Source of the DNA: an uncultured Lachnospiraceae bacterium
Lineage (GTDB): Bacteria > Bacillota > Clostridia > Lachnospirales > Lachnospiraceae
Direction of reading: 5' to 3'
Assembly: GCA_910586315.1 (NCBI GenBank)
Contig: CAJUIP010000052.1
Location: forward strand, 1 to 17,883
Length of the DNA: 17,883 bases
Below the pieces are notes generated by a model that did not search any database, was not told the origin of the DNA, and saw only the letters and a program-made list of their open reading frames with translations. The stretch's first letter is position 1; the number at the start of each line of letters is the position of its first letter. The translations under genes and the position numbers were made by a program. Below, one piece after another: positions 1-7,130 of this stretch.

Positions 1-154
1 GTTAAGCTGATCGTCATCCTCGATATGGTACTGTCCTCTGTAACTCCGACTGTTAAACTGTCTAAATTATAAGACTTGGCAGAAAATAAGCCTGAAATGC
101 GGGCAAGTACACCTATTTCATTTTCAACAAATAAACATATCCATCTTTTTTCAT
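1..154 (-). pseudogene. ilvN: Acetolactate synthase regulatory subunit (ilvN-like), N-terminal part, apparent frameshift at the start
   Basis: On the minus strand the frame ending at the left edge reads VENEIGVLARISGLF, then SYNLDSLTVG and SRMTISL. This is the N-terminal ACT domain of the small subunit that binds valine and stimulates the catalytic subunit of acetolactate synthase. The ATG at 154-152 overlaps the ilvB stop as ATGA, the usual coupled arrangement, but it is in the wrong frame: ATG is followed by six A (146-151) and that frame stops after 13 codons. With seven A it would read MKKRWICLFVENEIG, as expected for the family. No other start codon lies in the ACT frame before an upstream stop. 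Either one A was lost from the run (real or an assembly error) or translation slips there. The C-terminus is outside the window. Family assignment is firm; functional status is open. Confidence 0.75.
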
Positions 155-1887
155 TCTCCGTGTTCCTCGCTTTCCAAAATCATATTGTTAAGGGTGTTCC
201 CCGGGGGAACAATCGGCATAACATTGATTTCTCTGTCTATGATAAATTCAATAATCGTAGGCGTTTTCGTATTCTGCTTTGCACTTATCAAAGCATCCTT
301 TATATCTGCCGGCTTGGTGACACGGATGCCTTTTGCCCCATAGCTCTCCGCCAGTCTGATAAAATCGGGCGTATATTCTGGGCAGCAATGGTTTGGCGTA
401 TTGCAGCCGATCTCGCAGCTCTTTCGGTAACGCATACAAGTACTTGAATACCGTCTGTCATAGAACATTTCCTGCCATTGCCGCACATTCCCTAAATATC
501 CGTTATTCAATATACAGATGATAATAGGAAGCTCGTAAACGACAGCCGTAGCCATTTCCTGTATATTCATCTGCATACCGCCGTCCCCGGAGATAACAAT
601 TACATCTTTATGTGGATTGCCAAGCTTAGCCCCGATTGCCGCAGGGAAGCCGTAACCCATAGTTCCCAATCCTCCAGAGGTCAGCATTTGTCTATTTTTA
701 TCAAGCGCAAGAAACTGTGTTGTCCACAACTGATTCTGTCCAACATCTGTAGTGACAACTGCATCCGTAAAGATTTCATTGACGGCTTTTATTACCATTT
801 GCGGAGTCAGTCCAGATCTCCCCATGTCGATGGGATATTCCTTTTTCCAATCATTGATTTCATTTACCCATTCCGAAACAGAAAGCGGCTCTGCTTTTTC
901 AAGCAGGGAGCAGATTGCTTTCTTCGCATCAGCCACGATAGGGACATCCACCACAATATTCCGTGAAATGGAGGCTGCGTCAATGTCAATGTGGATTATT
1001 TTGGCGGCTGTCGCAAATTCCTCTATCTTTCCCGTGATACGGTCGTTAAAACGTGTCCCTATAGAAAATAGGACATCGCAGTTACTGATTGCCCTGTTTG
1101 CCGCATAGCTTCCATGAATCCCTATATTACCCACATATAGGCTATGCGTTGTGGGAATTGCTCCTTTTCCCATAATGGTGGTGATGACAGGAATACCTGT
1201 GAGCTCCGCAAGCCGTGTCATCTCTTTGTTTGCATGTGCGATATTCACTCCGCCTCCTATCAGAAAGACGGGCTTTTTCGCATGGCGCAAAATATCCAAC
1301 GCTTTATTTAACTGCCCCATATGTACGGAGGTGTTCGGCTTATAACCTCGAATAGTTATTTCCTTCGGGTAAAAATCGCTGCCATACGCCCTCTGGATGT
1401 CCTTCGGCAAATCAACAACAACTACGCCTGGCTTTCCTGTCTTTGCAATATAAAAAGCCTTTCTGATTGTTTCTGCCAAATCCTCTCTTTTTCGTACAGT
1501 TACCGCATATTTGCTGATGCTTCTTGTAATGCCTACGATATCTACTTCTTGAAAAGCATCATTCCCAATAAGGCTGGTTGGCACTTGCCCCGTAAAGCAT
1601 ACAAGCGGAACACTGTCATAATTTGCAGTGGCAATACCCGTAACGAGATTGGTGGCTCCCGGTCCGCTTGTCACAAGGCAGACACCCACTTTTCCTGTGG
1701 AACGGGCATATCCGTCTGCCGCATGGACTAAACCCTGCTCATGGCGTGGCAAAATTACATCTATATCCTTTTCTCCATATAACGCATTAAATAGGTCTAT
1801 TGCCTGTCCTCCCGGATAAGCAAATAAAGTTGTAACAGATTCTTCTTTCAAAGCTTTTACAAATAACTCAGCACCTGTTATCTCCAT
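151..1887 (-). CDS. ilvB: Acetolactate synthase, catalytic (large) subunit
   Basis: This is a 578-residue ThDP- and FAD-dependent enzyme that condenses two pyruvates to acetolactate, or pyruvate with 2-oxobutyrate, the first common step of branched-chain amino acid synthesis in the cytosol. The N-terminal PYR domain has the catalytic glutamate E50 in PRHEQGLVHAADGYAR. The middle domain (about 190-340) carries the FAD-site motif GTRFNDR at 277-283. The C-terminal PP domain has the ThDP/Mg motif from GDGG (434-437) to NN (461-462). The ATG at 1887 is chosen because AAGGAGG lies 8-14 bases upstream; the frame stays open further upstream without a better start. The lid region carries an unusual Cys-rich insertion at 484-502. 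A directly following ilvN-like gene supports the biosynthetic anabolic type rather than a catabolic AlsS. A TetR gene lies upstream on the same strand. Confidence 0.93.
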   Translation of the reverse strand: MEITGAELFVKALKEESVTTLFAYPGGQAIDLFNALYGEKDIDVILPRHEQGLVHAADGYARSTGKVGVCLVTSGPGATNLVTGIATANYDSVPLVCFTGQVPTSLIGNDAFQEVDIVGITRSISKYAVTVRKREDLAETIRKAFYIAKTGKPGVVVVDLPKDIQRAYGSDFYPKEITIRGYKPNTSVHMGQLNKALDILRHAKKPVFLIGGGVNIAHANKEMTRLAELTGIPVITTIMGKGAIPTTHSLYVGNIGIHGSYAANRAISNCDVLFSIGTRFNDRITGKIEEFATAAKIIHIDIDAASISRNIVVDVPIVADAKKAICSLLEKAEPLSVSEWVNEINDWKKEYPIDMGRSGLTPQMVIKAVNEIFTDAVVTTDVGQNQLWTTQFLALDKNRQMLTSGGLGTMGYGFPAAIGAKLGNPHKDVIVISGDGGMQMNIQEMATAVVYELPIIICILNNGYLGNVRQWQEMFYDRRYSSTCMRYRKSCEIGCNTPNHCCPEYTPDFIRLAESYGAKGIRVTKPADIKDALISAKQNTKTPTIIEFIIDREINVMPIVPPGNTLNNMILESEEHGE

Positions 1888-1906
1888 AATGTCATTCCTC
1901 CTTTTT

Positions 1907-1930
1907 GTATGCGTGTACTTGATTGCATAC
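1907..1930. repeat. Short inverted repeat before ilvB
   Basis: GTATGC (1907-1912) and GCATAC (1925-1930) form an imperfectly spaced inverted repeat a few bases upstream of the ilvB ribosome site. It could be a weak hairpin in the leader or a regulator half-site pair. The arms are only six bases, so chance is possible. Confidence 0.25.
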
Positions 1931-1943
1931 AGCTTACTTTTTT

Positions 1944-1970
1944 TCGGTACCACCATATGGGCAGTACCGA
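1944..1970. promoter_or_regulatory. Inverted repeat between tetR-type gene and ilvB, candidate operator
   Basis: TCGGTAC (1944-1950) and GTACCGA (1964-1970) are perfect arms around a 13-base centre that itself contains CCATATGG. The element lies in the 86-base gap between the TetR-type gene and ilvB. On the minus strand it is followed by A residues, not T, so it is not a terminator for the TetR gene. GGTAC also occurs in the spacer of the upstream promoter. It may be an operator or a leader hairpin for ilvB; no convincing ilvB promoter was found. Confidence 0.4.
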
Positions 1971-1973
1971 TTT

Positions 1974-2549
1974 TTACTGTTCCAATCCTTTTATAAACAT
2001 TTGTACACTGCTTTTTATGTATTCATCTTTTTCTACTTTAGATAATTCATTGCCAAAAGACGCATTTAGAAACGTATAGCCAAACGTTGATGAAAAAACT
2101 GTCAGAGCCAGCGCATCAAAATCTGCTTTTGGTATTTTTCCCAATACAAACATTTGATTAAGATACTGCGTGAACGATGATAAAAAAGCCTGCGGAACTT
2201 TCATAATGAGGGCAGACGTTTCCTCATATAATTGAGGCGCTCTCAAGCCGATAGACAAATTTACAAAATCTGGCGTCATTCTGTCCATGTATGCTTTCAT
2301 AAACATCTCTATGTCTGCCTGCAAATCCCACTGCACATTTTCAAAAATTTCTGGGGTTATATTTGCCCTCCAACCAGCTTGTTTTACTCCCTGTAACACG
2401 ATATCTTTCTTATTCTTGAATTTACGAAACAACGTACATTCATTCACACCTGCTACCTTGGCAATCTCTTTCGTGGTAGTTGCAACATATCCTTTATCCC
2501 GCACTAATGTCATTGCAGCGTCAATTATTTTTTGACTTGTTTCATCCAT
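1974..2549 (-). CDS. TetR/AcrR-family transcriptional regulator
   Basis: This 191-residue protein begins MDETSQKIIDAAMTLVRDKG, followed by a helix-turn-helix (about residues 22-50, with TTTKEIAKVAGVNECTLFRKF). This is the canonical TetR N-terminal DNA-binding fold; the helical C-terminal part would bind an unknown ligand and dimerise. ATG 2549 is chosen over an upstream in-frame ATG because GGAGG sits at the right spacing before it. It has its own near-consensus promoter and a set of inverted half-sites just upstream of the -35, which fits autoregulation. It precedes ilvB on the same strand by 86 bases, so it may be co-transcribed with and may control ilvBN. TetR control of ilv genes is uncommon, so the ligand and target are not known. 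Confidence 0.88.
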   Translation of the reverse strand: MDETSQKIIDAAMTLVRDKGYVATTTKEIAKVAGVNECTLFRKFKNKKDIVLQGVKQAGWRANITPEIFENVQWDLQADIEMFMKAYMDRMTPDFVNLSIGLRAPQLYEETSALIMKVPQAFLSSFTQYLNQMFVLGKIPKADFDALALTVFSSTFGYTFLNASFGNELSKVEKDEYIKSSVQMFIKGLEQ

Positions 2550-2579
2550 GTTATCGCCTCCATGCAAGTACACGCTTTC

Positions 2580-2607
2580 ATTATAACAAAAAGTACCTAA
2601 AAGTCAA
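2580..2607 (-). promoter_or_regulatory. Sigma-A promoter of the TetR-type gene
   Basis: On the minus strand TTGACT (2607-2602) and TATAAT (2585-2580) are separated by 16 bases. This is close to the vegetative consensus and lies about 30 bases before the TetR start codon. The spacer contains GGTAC, also found in the palindrome before ilvB. Confidence 0.8.
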
Positions 2608-2614
2608 CCAATCC

Positions 2615-2640
2615 ACTTTCAGTACTGAAATACTGAAAGT
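2615..2640. promoter_or_regulatory. Candidate TetR operator array (inverted and direct half-sites)
   Basis: ACTTTCAGTA (2615-2624) and TACTGAAAGT (2631-2640) are perfect 10-base inverted arms around CTGAAA. Inside, TTTCAGTACTGAAA (2617-2630) is itself a perfect palindrome, and TACTGAAA occurs twice in tandem (2623-2630, 2631-2638). The array thus offers three related half-sites, seven bases upstream of the -35 box of the TetR-type gene. Such arrays are typical of TetR-family operators. Binding by this regulator is inferred. Confidence 0.6.
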
Positions 2641-2692
2641 AATCTTTTAAGTAAGAGGTGTAAAATACAATTGCAAGCACATCAAAACGGAT

Positions 2693-2722
2693 AAACGGCA
2701 TAGCCCAAAAGCTATACCGTTT
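2693..2722 (-). terminator. Hairpin downstream of the AraC-type gene, possible weak terminator
   Basis: AAACGG-c-ATAGC (2693-2704) pairs with GCTAT-a-CCGTTT (2711-2722) around a six-base loop, with one mismatch. It lies about 100 bases after the AraC-type stop codon. No clean U run follows on the minus strand, so terminator function is doubtful. Confidence 0.3.
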
Positions 2723-2825
2723 CCAGCGAACATTCTTATATTGTTTATAAGTGCCCTCATCCTTTGGATCCCATATTTCTGTAATTGTATAGTGCGCTCA
2801 ACCCCATCTGTTCGTCTTCTCGCAT

Positions 2826-3749
2826 TCAAGTTTCCATTTGCAAGGGTTTCACCCATATTTCCATACAAGCCATATCCTCTGGGCTGCGATCATACTTTTC
2901 TGCCGAGAATGGCTCAGTTGTTAAGCCGTGTCTGGGCAGCCATGTGCTGAAAAGATACTTATTGGCCTGATTAAGCGCCACTGTTACCAAATCTTCAAAA
3001 TTCTCCGCTTCAATTCTGCAGACGATATATTCTCCTTCGGGGAGTTCCTTATACACAAAGCCCTCTGGTAACTGATCCGGGATTTCATGAACCAGTCCGC
3101 CCGCAAAATAAGTAAAACACCCCTGTGCGGAATTCCCCATGTAGGACATTCCCATTTCTGCCTCACTGCTAGGACTTGCCCCCAGCAGTTCCTTCTCCTT
3201 GTAGTAACGCCTCCAAAGCTGTCCCGGCACATCTACGCCGGTACTTTCACCCACTGGCGTTTGTTCGGAGATTTTAACTTCTGCTTCAAAGCCGAGATAT
3301 GTGTCTGGCTGTTCCAGCGTCTTTCTTTGAATTTCCAAGACGATATCTCCCACTACCAGTGGAACACCTTCATCTACCAATACATAATTCATTGAAACTT
3401 GCGGGCGGTCAAATGTATTCAGTCTCGGTAAATCTTTTCTGTACTCGTCAGGAGTTATTCCATATGTTTCTTTGAAAACCCGTGTGAAATTGGCATGGCT
3501 GGAAAAACCATAGTCCATGGCTATATCAAGAATCCTTCGGTCCGTATCCTTCAGATTTTCGATTACCTTTGCCAGACGGCGGAGCTTCACATATTCCTGT
3601 ACCGGTTTACTGACCAAGCGCTTAAACAGGCGCTGGAAATAGAACGGAGACAGGCAGGCGGTAGTTGCCAGCTCTTCCGTCGAGATTTCTTCTGCCAAGT
3701 GTTCCTCAATAAAATCTAAGGATTGTTCGATTGCTTCCCATGCGTGCAT
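2826..3749 (-). CDS. AraC-family regulator with GyrI-like effector-binding domain
   Basis: The 307-residue protein has two AraC-type helix-turn-helix motifs in residues 1-105 (EISTEELATTACLSPFYFQR, then DIAMDYGFSSHANFTRVFKE). A C-terminal domain from about 120 is of the GyrI-like/AraC effector-binding type, matching the Rob/BmrR fold that binds small hydrophobic or cationic compounds. The HTH-first order matches this subgroup (Rob-like) rather than AraC itself. ATG 3749 is chosen because AGGAGG lies seven bases upstream; two upstream ATG codons lack such a site. The gene stands alone between two hairpins. Its neighbours are ABC exporters, so a role in response to toxic compounds is possible but not shown. 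Confidence 0.9.
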   Translation of the reverse strand: MHAWEAIEQSLDFIEEHLAEEISTEELATTACLSPFYFQRLFKRLVSKPVQEYVKLRRLAKVIENLKDTDRRILDIAMDYGFSSHANFTRVFKETYGITPDEYRKDLPRLNTFDRPQVSMNYVLVDEGVPLVVGDIVLEIQRKTLEQPDTYLGFEAEVKISEQTPVGESTGVDVPGQLWRRYYKEKELLGASPSSEAEMGMSYMGNSAQGCFTYFAGGLVHEIPDQLPEGFVYKELPEGEYIVCRIEAENFEDLVTVALNQANKYLFSTWLPRHGLTTEPFSAEKYDRSPEDMACMEIWVKPLQMET

Positions 3750-3856
3750 TGCGGCACCTCCTATATTTGATGATCCCATCATACCATACTATTTTTGACC
3801 GGGCTTCTCACCCTATGCCCTTTCTGTCTATATAACCTGGAATAGATCTTCCGTAT

Positions 3857-3918
3857 AACAAATCCAAGCCGCTCCTTTCCGGATTTCGCAAACCCAGTAT
3901 AGGAGCGGCTCATTTGTT
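3857..3918 (-). terminator. Large hairpin closing the ABC-transporter operon, possibly bidirectional
   Basis: AGCCGCTCCT (3867-3876) and AGGAGCGGCT (3901-3910) are perfect 10-base arms around a 24-base loop. They are extended outside by AACAAAT (3857-3863) and ATTTGTT (3912-3918). It starts 14 bases after the permease stop. The T tract is weak in either direction, so its efficiency is uncertain. Confidence 0.55.
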
Positions 3919-3931
3919 TTCTATCGTATCC

Positions 3932-5521
3932 TCAAATCCTCCCGCAAATGTCAAAGAGATTGTTTTTGCGGTATAAAACTGCGGTTGCAGCCAGAATGAC
4001 AACACAAATCCCGGCCCTTAGGTAAACGGCATACCCTTTGGGAACAATTCCAACAGCCACAGCGCAAAGAATTGCCAATAAAAAGCCGCCCATACCCCCA
4101 AGCATGGAGGAAGCGCTCTGTTTGACGACGCGCACCTCACTCTCCCATTCCAGTATAGGGAAGCGGAGATTGATCGTGATGCCGTATACACAGGAAAACA
4201 GGATAATCGCGGCGGGAATCAGCACCAGCCACAGCAGCTCCCCTGCTCCCGGTTTCAGGGCAAAGATAAGAAGCAGCTCCGAGAGCAGGTAGAAAGGCAA
4301 AAGGAGCAGCAGATTCATGAGGATCTTGGCATCCAGAATGTTTTTGGCAGACAGGGGCAGGCTTTTTATAATCCACCAGTTTTTGCCCTCCATAGAGATG
4401 GATGTCGCTGTGGTGGTCATCATACAAAACACTCCCGCTATCACAAACGGCGCCACTTGGCCTACATCTATGGGCAGGGGCAACAGCTTTTTTAGCGTCT
4501 CTGGTCCGGTGACAAGCAGTGCCCCGGATAAGACGCAGCTCATCACCGGCCCAATGATGGTATTGGTCACATAGATGCTGGAAGAAAAGTACCGTCTAAA
4601 CTCCCGCCTGCACAGAGAGGACAAAACAGTACTTGCCTTGAGCACTCCCATCTGGTAATTGTGCTTTGCTGCGCTGCTGTAAAGGCTCTCACAAATCTTT
4701 TGAAAACAAAGGACAACGCCTGCCGCTACAACTGCAAATACCGCCAGAGACACAGCGGCGCACAGCACACCGCTCAAAATATCCTCGCGGGTTATGGCTG
4801 TGCCAAGCCAGACCGCCGGTGGATACACCTTCCCTAACAGCGCCATCACAGTTGCAGACAGGTTTTGCAGCATTTCCGGGTCTATGCCGCCATCCATGGC
4901 CGACAGCCGGGACGAACCGTACATGATCCCCAAAACTGCTAAAATTGACAAGCTTGCCGCTATCAGGCTTTTGTGTCGCATACGGGAGGAGATGCCGGTA
5001 ATCAGTGCGCCGATAAAAATGGATGCAGCTATGGGGATCAAGGGAATGCTCCCCAATCCAAGCAGTCCCGTTAGATAAAAGCCGGCGCCCGGATGGAGGT
5101 TCCACGCATATACAGCCATGCCGGGCAGCAGCACCGCCAAGGCCATAAGCAAATCTTCCACATACATTCTAAGTAACCGGCTGACGACAACCGAACCCTT
5201 TGACAGAGGCAGCGCGCACAAAATATCGTATCCTTCTTTTCGGAAGATGACGCTCCCCGCTTTGAGCACGCCAAAAACAAAAATCAGTGCGCTGGAAAGG
5301 GTGATGAGATAGGCGGGAACCGTTTCCTCCAATCCCGAGTAAATCAGCCCATAGGTCAGGCCACCCACATAAAAAATCAGCATGGCAAGCAAGATAATCC
5401 AGAGGGCCAACAAACCGAGCGACCTCTTTTTTGCCCTTTTGTCCCTAGAAAAGCGGAGAACATTGAGTCCGCACAGGTTACATAGTTCCAGTTTGGTCAG
5501 TATTTTCATCTGTTTTAGCAT
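3932..5521 (-). CDS. ABC transporter permease, about 12 membrane segments
   Basis: A 529-residue, strongly hydrophobic integral membrane protein with many predicted helices (for example AYLITLSSALIFVFGV and later DVGQVAPFVIAGVFCMM). It is longer than a standard ABC-2 permease and resembles the double-length permeases that pair with a single CcmA-type ATPase. It is the membrane partner of the ATPase encoded just upstream: the start overlaps the ATPase end by 44 bases, which implies translational coupling. GGAGG lies 11 bases before ATG 5521; an ATG four codons later is an alternative start. Substrate unknown; lipid, peptide or drug export is the usual guess for this family. Confidence 0.82.
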   Translation of the reverse strand: MLKQMKILTKLELCNLCGLNVLRFSRDKRAKKRSLGLLALWIILLAMLIFYVGGLTYGLIYSGLEETVPAYLITLSSALIFVFGVLKAGSVIFRKEGYDILCALPLSKGSVVVSRLLRMYVEDLLMALAVLLPGMAVYAWNLHPGAGFYLTGLLGLGSIPLIPIAASIFIGALITGISSRMRHKSLIAASLSILAVLGIMYGSSRLSAMDGGIDPEMLQNLSATVMALLGKVYPPAVWLGTAITREDILSGVLCAAVSLAVFAVVAAGVVLCFQKICESLYSSAAKHNYQMGVLKASTVLSSLCRREFRRYFSSSIYVTNTIIGPVMSCVLSGALLVTGPETLKKLLPLPIDVGQVAPFVIAGVFCMMTTTATSISMEGKNWWIIKSLPLSAKNILDAKILMNLLLLLPFYLLSELLLIFALKPGAGELLWLVLIPAAIILFSCVYGITINLRFPILEWESEVRVVKQSASSMLGGMGGFLLAILCAVAVGIVPKGYAVYLRAGICVVILAATAVLYRKNNLFDICGRI

Positions 5522-6230
5522 CCTCTACCACCTCCATAAAAATGGACTCCAGGGACTGCCCCTGCTTTACGATGGCCTGCATATCGCCAGAGGCAATCAG
5601 CGTCCCCTCCTTGATCATGGCCACTTTGTTGCACAGCTTCTCCGCCACATCCAGCACATGGGTGGAAAAGAAGATGGCGCCGCCCTCTGCACAGATGCTG
5701 CGCATGATGTCTTTGAGGATTACCGCCGCCTTTGGGTCAAGCCCCACAAAGGGTTCGTCCAGAATCAGGAGCTTGGGCCGATGTACCAGCGCGGAAAGGA
5801 TCGCCAGCTTCTGCTTCATGCCGTGGGAATAGGTGGAGATGAGATCCCCCAGGGATGCCGTGATTTCAAAGGCCTCTCCGTACTTTCTAATTCTCTCTTC
5901 CCTCTCCCCTGCCCCCACGCCGAATACATCGGCGGTAAAGTTCAGGTATTGGATGCCGGTCAGGTATTCGTATAAATCCGGGTTGTCCGGGATATAGGCA
6001 AACTGACGTTTACAGGCAAGGGGATCCTTTCTGATATCAATTCCACCTATTTGTATCGTTCCGGCGTCAAAGCCCTGAATTCCCGCCACGCATTTCAGGG
6101 TGGTGGTTTTTCCCGCGCCGTTGTGGCCAATAAAGGCGTAAAGATCCCCCGGCGCAATGTGCAGGCTCAGGTCGGTGACACCCTTGCTGCTTCCTTTGTA
6201 GTGCTTGGTCAAATGATCGATCTTTAACAT
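5478..6230 (-). CDS. ABC transporter ATP-binding protein
   Basis: This 250-residue nucleotide-binding subunit powers the adjacent permease. Walker A is GHNGAGKTT (35-43), the signature is YSHGMKQ (134-140; the usual LSGGQ changed to SHGMK as in ABC-2 exporters), Walker B is LLILDEP (154-160) and the switch histidine is H191. ATG 6230 has AAGGAG six bases upstream and gives the usual family N-terminus MLKIDHLTKHYKG. The gene begins after a terminator-like hairpin that separates it from the first ABC module, so it may be transcribed partly on its own, though no clear promoter is seen. Confidence 0.93.
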   Translation of the reverse strand: MLKIDHLTKHYKGSSKGVTDLSLHIAPGDLYAFIGHNGAGKTTTLKCVAGIQGFDAGTIQIGGIDIRKDPLACKRQFAYIPDNPDLYEYLTGIQYLNFTADVFGVGAGEREERIRKYGEAFEITASLGDLISTYSHGMKQKLAILSALVHRPKLLILDEPFVGLDPKAAVILKDIMRSICAEGGAIFFSTHVLDVAEKLCNKVAMIKEGTLIASGDMQAIVKQGQSLESIFMEVVEDAKTDENTDQTGTM

Positions 6231-6289
6231 GGCACACTCCTTTTTGATTACATACACTCCATCTAATGAATTTTATGTTTTCTCTATTC

Positions 6290-6337
6290 AAAAAGCGCAG
6301 AGCCGGGTTCATCTCTTTTGACGTACCAGTTCTGCGC
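6290..6337 (-). terminator. Rho-independent terminator between the two ABC modules
   Basis: Reading the minus strand, GCGCAGA (6337-6331) pairs with TCTGCGC (6301-6295), with further partial pairing of CTGG and CCGG inside the loop, and five T follow (6294-6290). It lies about 30 bases after the permease stop of the upstream module. It probably ends or attenuates that transcript. Confidence 0.65.
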
Positions 6338-6368
6338 CTGAGATATCTGTAGTAACCTACTTTATATA

Positions 6369-7130
6369 TTATAACCGTTTCCGGTCAAAGAAAACGACTG
6401 CCAGCACCATAGACAGGCATATCATAAGTCCTACTGCTGCTATACTGATAAAGTAATCCCCTGGGTTATTTTGCCCTTGCAGCAAAGACATGCCATCCAT
6501 TAGCTTTACCGGAAGAAACGCACTAAGTTTTGGGAACATACTCAGCAGGTATACCCCCATGGAAGCGCCGCCGACTCCTAACAGCACCTGTGTGCTACTC
6601 CGTGATACAGCCGAAAAGAATACCAATAGCGCGATTGCCCACATCCCAAACAACCAGGTCAGGGCAGCGGCTAGGAACAGATGGTATGCAATCCCGTTAT
6701 CCCAAAAATACGCATTGTATCCGTAAGTAATCCCAAAACAAATCCAATACAGCGCTGTCCATGCAGCAAAAATCATCCATGCTTTTGCCAGTACGATCTT
6801 CCGCCTGGACAATCCCTTTGTTACCACAGGGATCAAGGTTCCCTTTTGATATTCAGCGGTAAAGCTTCCGCTGCTTATCAAGATAAATATAATGAGCCCT
6901 ACCGGGATATTCTTATAAAACTGCGCCCATGAAGTCATGGCGTCTACATTAACAGACGTAGTGACAAGCCCTGTGTCCGCAAGGGATTCCGAAAGTGTTT
7001 CCATCAGCCATGGCGTCAGCTTTGCCAATGCCGGATTCATGATTCCAAACAAGGTAAATACTAGCAGCAAAATCATAAGGCGTCCGGTTCGGCAAAGTTC
7101 CATCCATTCTTTTTTCAGAAATGCACTCAT
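6369..7130 (-). CDS. ABC-2 type permease (YxlG-like)
   Basis: A 253-residue membrane protein with an N-terminal cytosolic stretch (MSAFLKKEWMELCRTGR) and about six hydrophobic segments, followed by a short basic tail ending FFDRKRL. The length and the KEW-x-E-x-x-R-x-x-R start are typical of ABC-2 permeases such as B. subtilis YxlG. The start overlaps the ATPase stop by four bases (ATGA), so the two are translationally coupled and form one exporter. The gene order PLDc_N protein, ATPase, permease matches yxlE-yxlF-yxlG. Identification by order and length is good; the substrate is not known. Confidence 0.87.
   Translation of the reverse strand: MSAFLKKEWMELCRTGRLMILLLVFTLFGIMNPALAKLTPWLMETLSESLADTGLVTTSVNVDAMTSWAQFYKNIPVGLIIFILISSGSFTAEYQKGTLIPVVTKGLSRRKIVLAKAWMIFAAWTALYWICFGITYGYNAYFWDNGIAYHLFLAAALTWLFGMWAIALLVFFSAVSRSSTQVLLGVGGASMGVYLLSMFPKLSAFLPVKLMDGMSLLQGQNNPGDYFISIAAVGLMICLSMVLAVVFFDRKRL

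Larger units (their letters stand above)
2597..2797 (-). other. Intergenic stretch with a protein-like open frame, possible gene remnant
   Basis: Between the AraC-type and TetR-type genes the minus strand holds an open frame of about 66 codons without a start codon. It reads for example EIWDPKDEGTYKQYKNVRWK and later RYSFWAMPFIRFD. The composition looks protein-like, with many aromatic and charged residues, but no family is recognised. Its end overlaps the TetR promoter and operator array, so any gene here is at best a remnant. Confidence 0.2.

Noticed and set aside
1944..1970. Terminator after the TetR gene
   Set aside because: On the gene's strand the stem is followed by A residues, not T; the T run exists only for the opposite direction, where no gene ends.
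5382..5975. Open frame of 197 codons on the plus strand
   Set aside because: It lies wholly antisense to the permease and ATPase genes, has no ribosome site, and reads unlike any family; the ATPase on the other strand has all its motifs.
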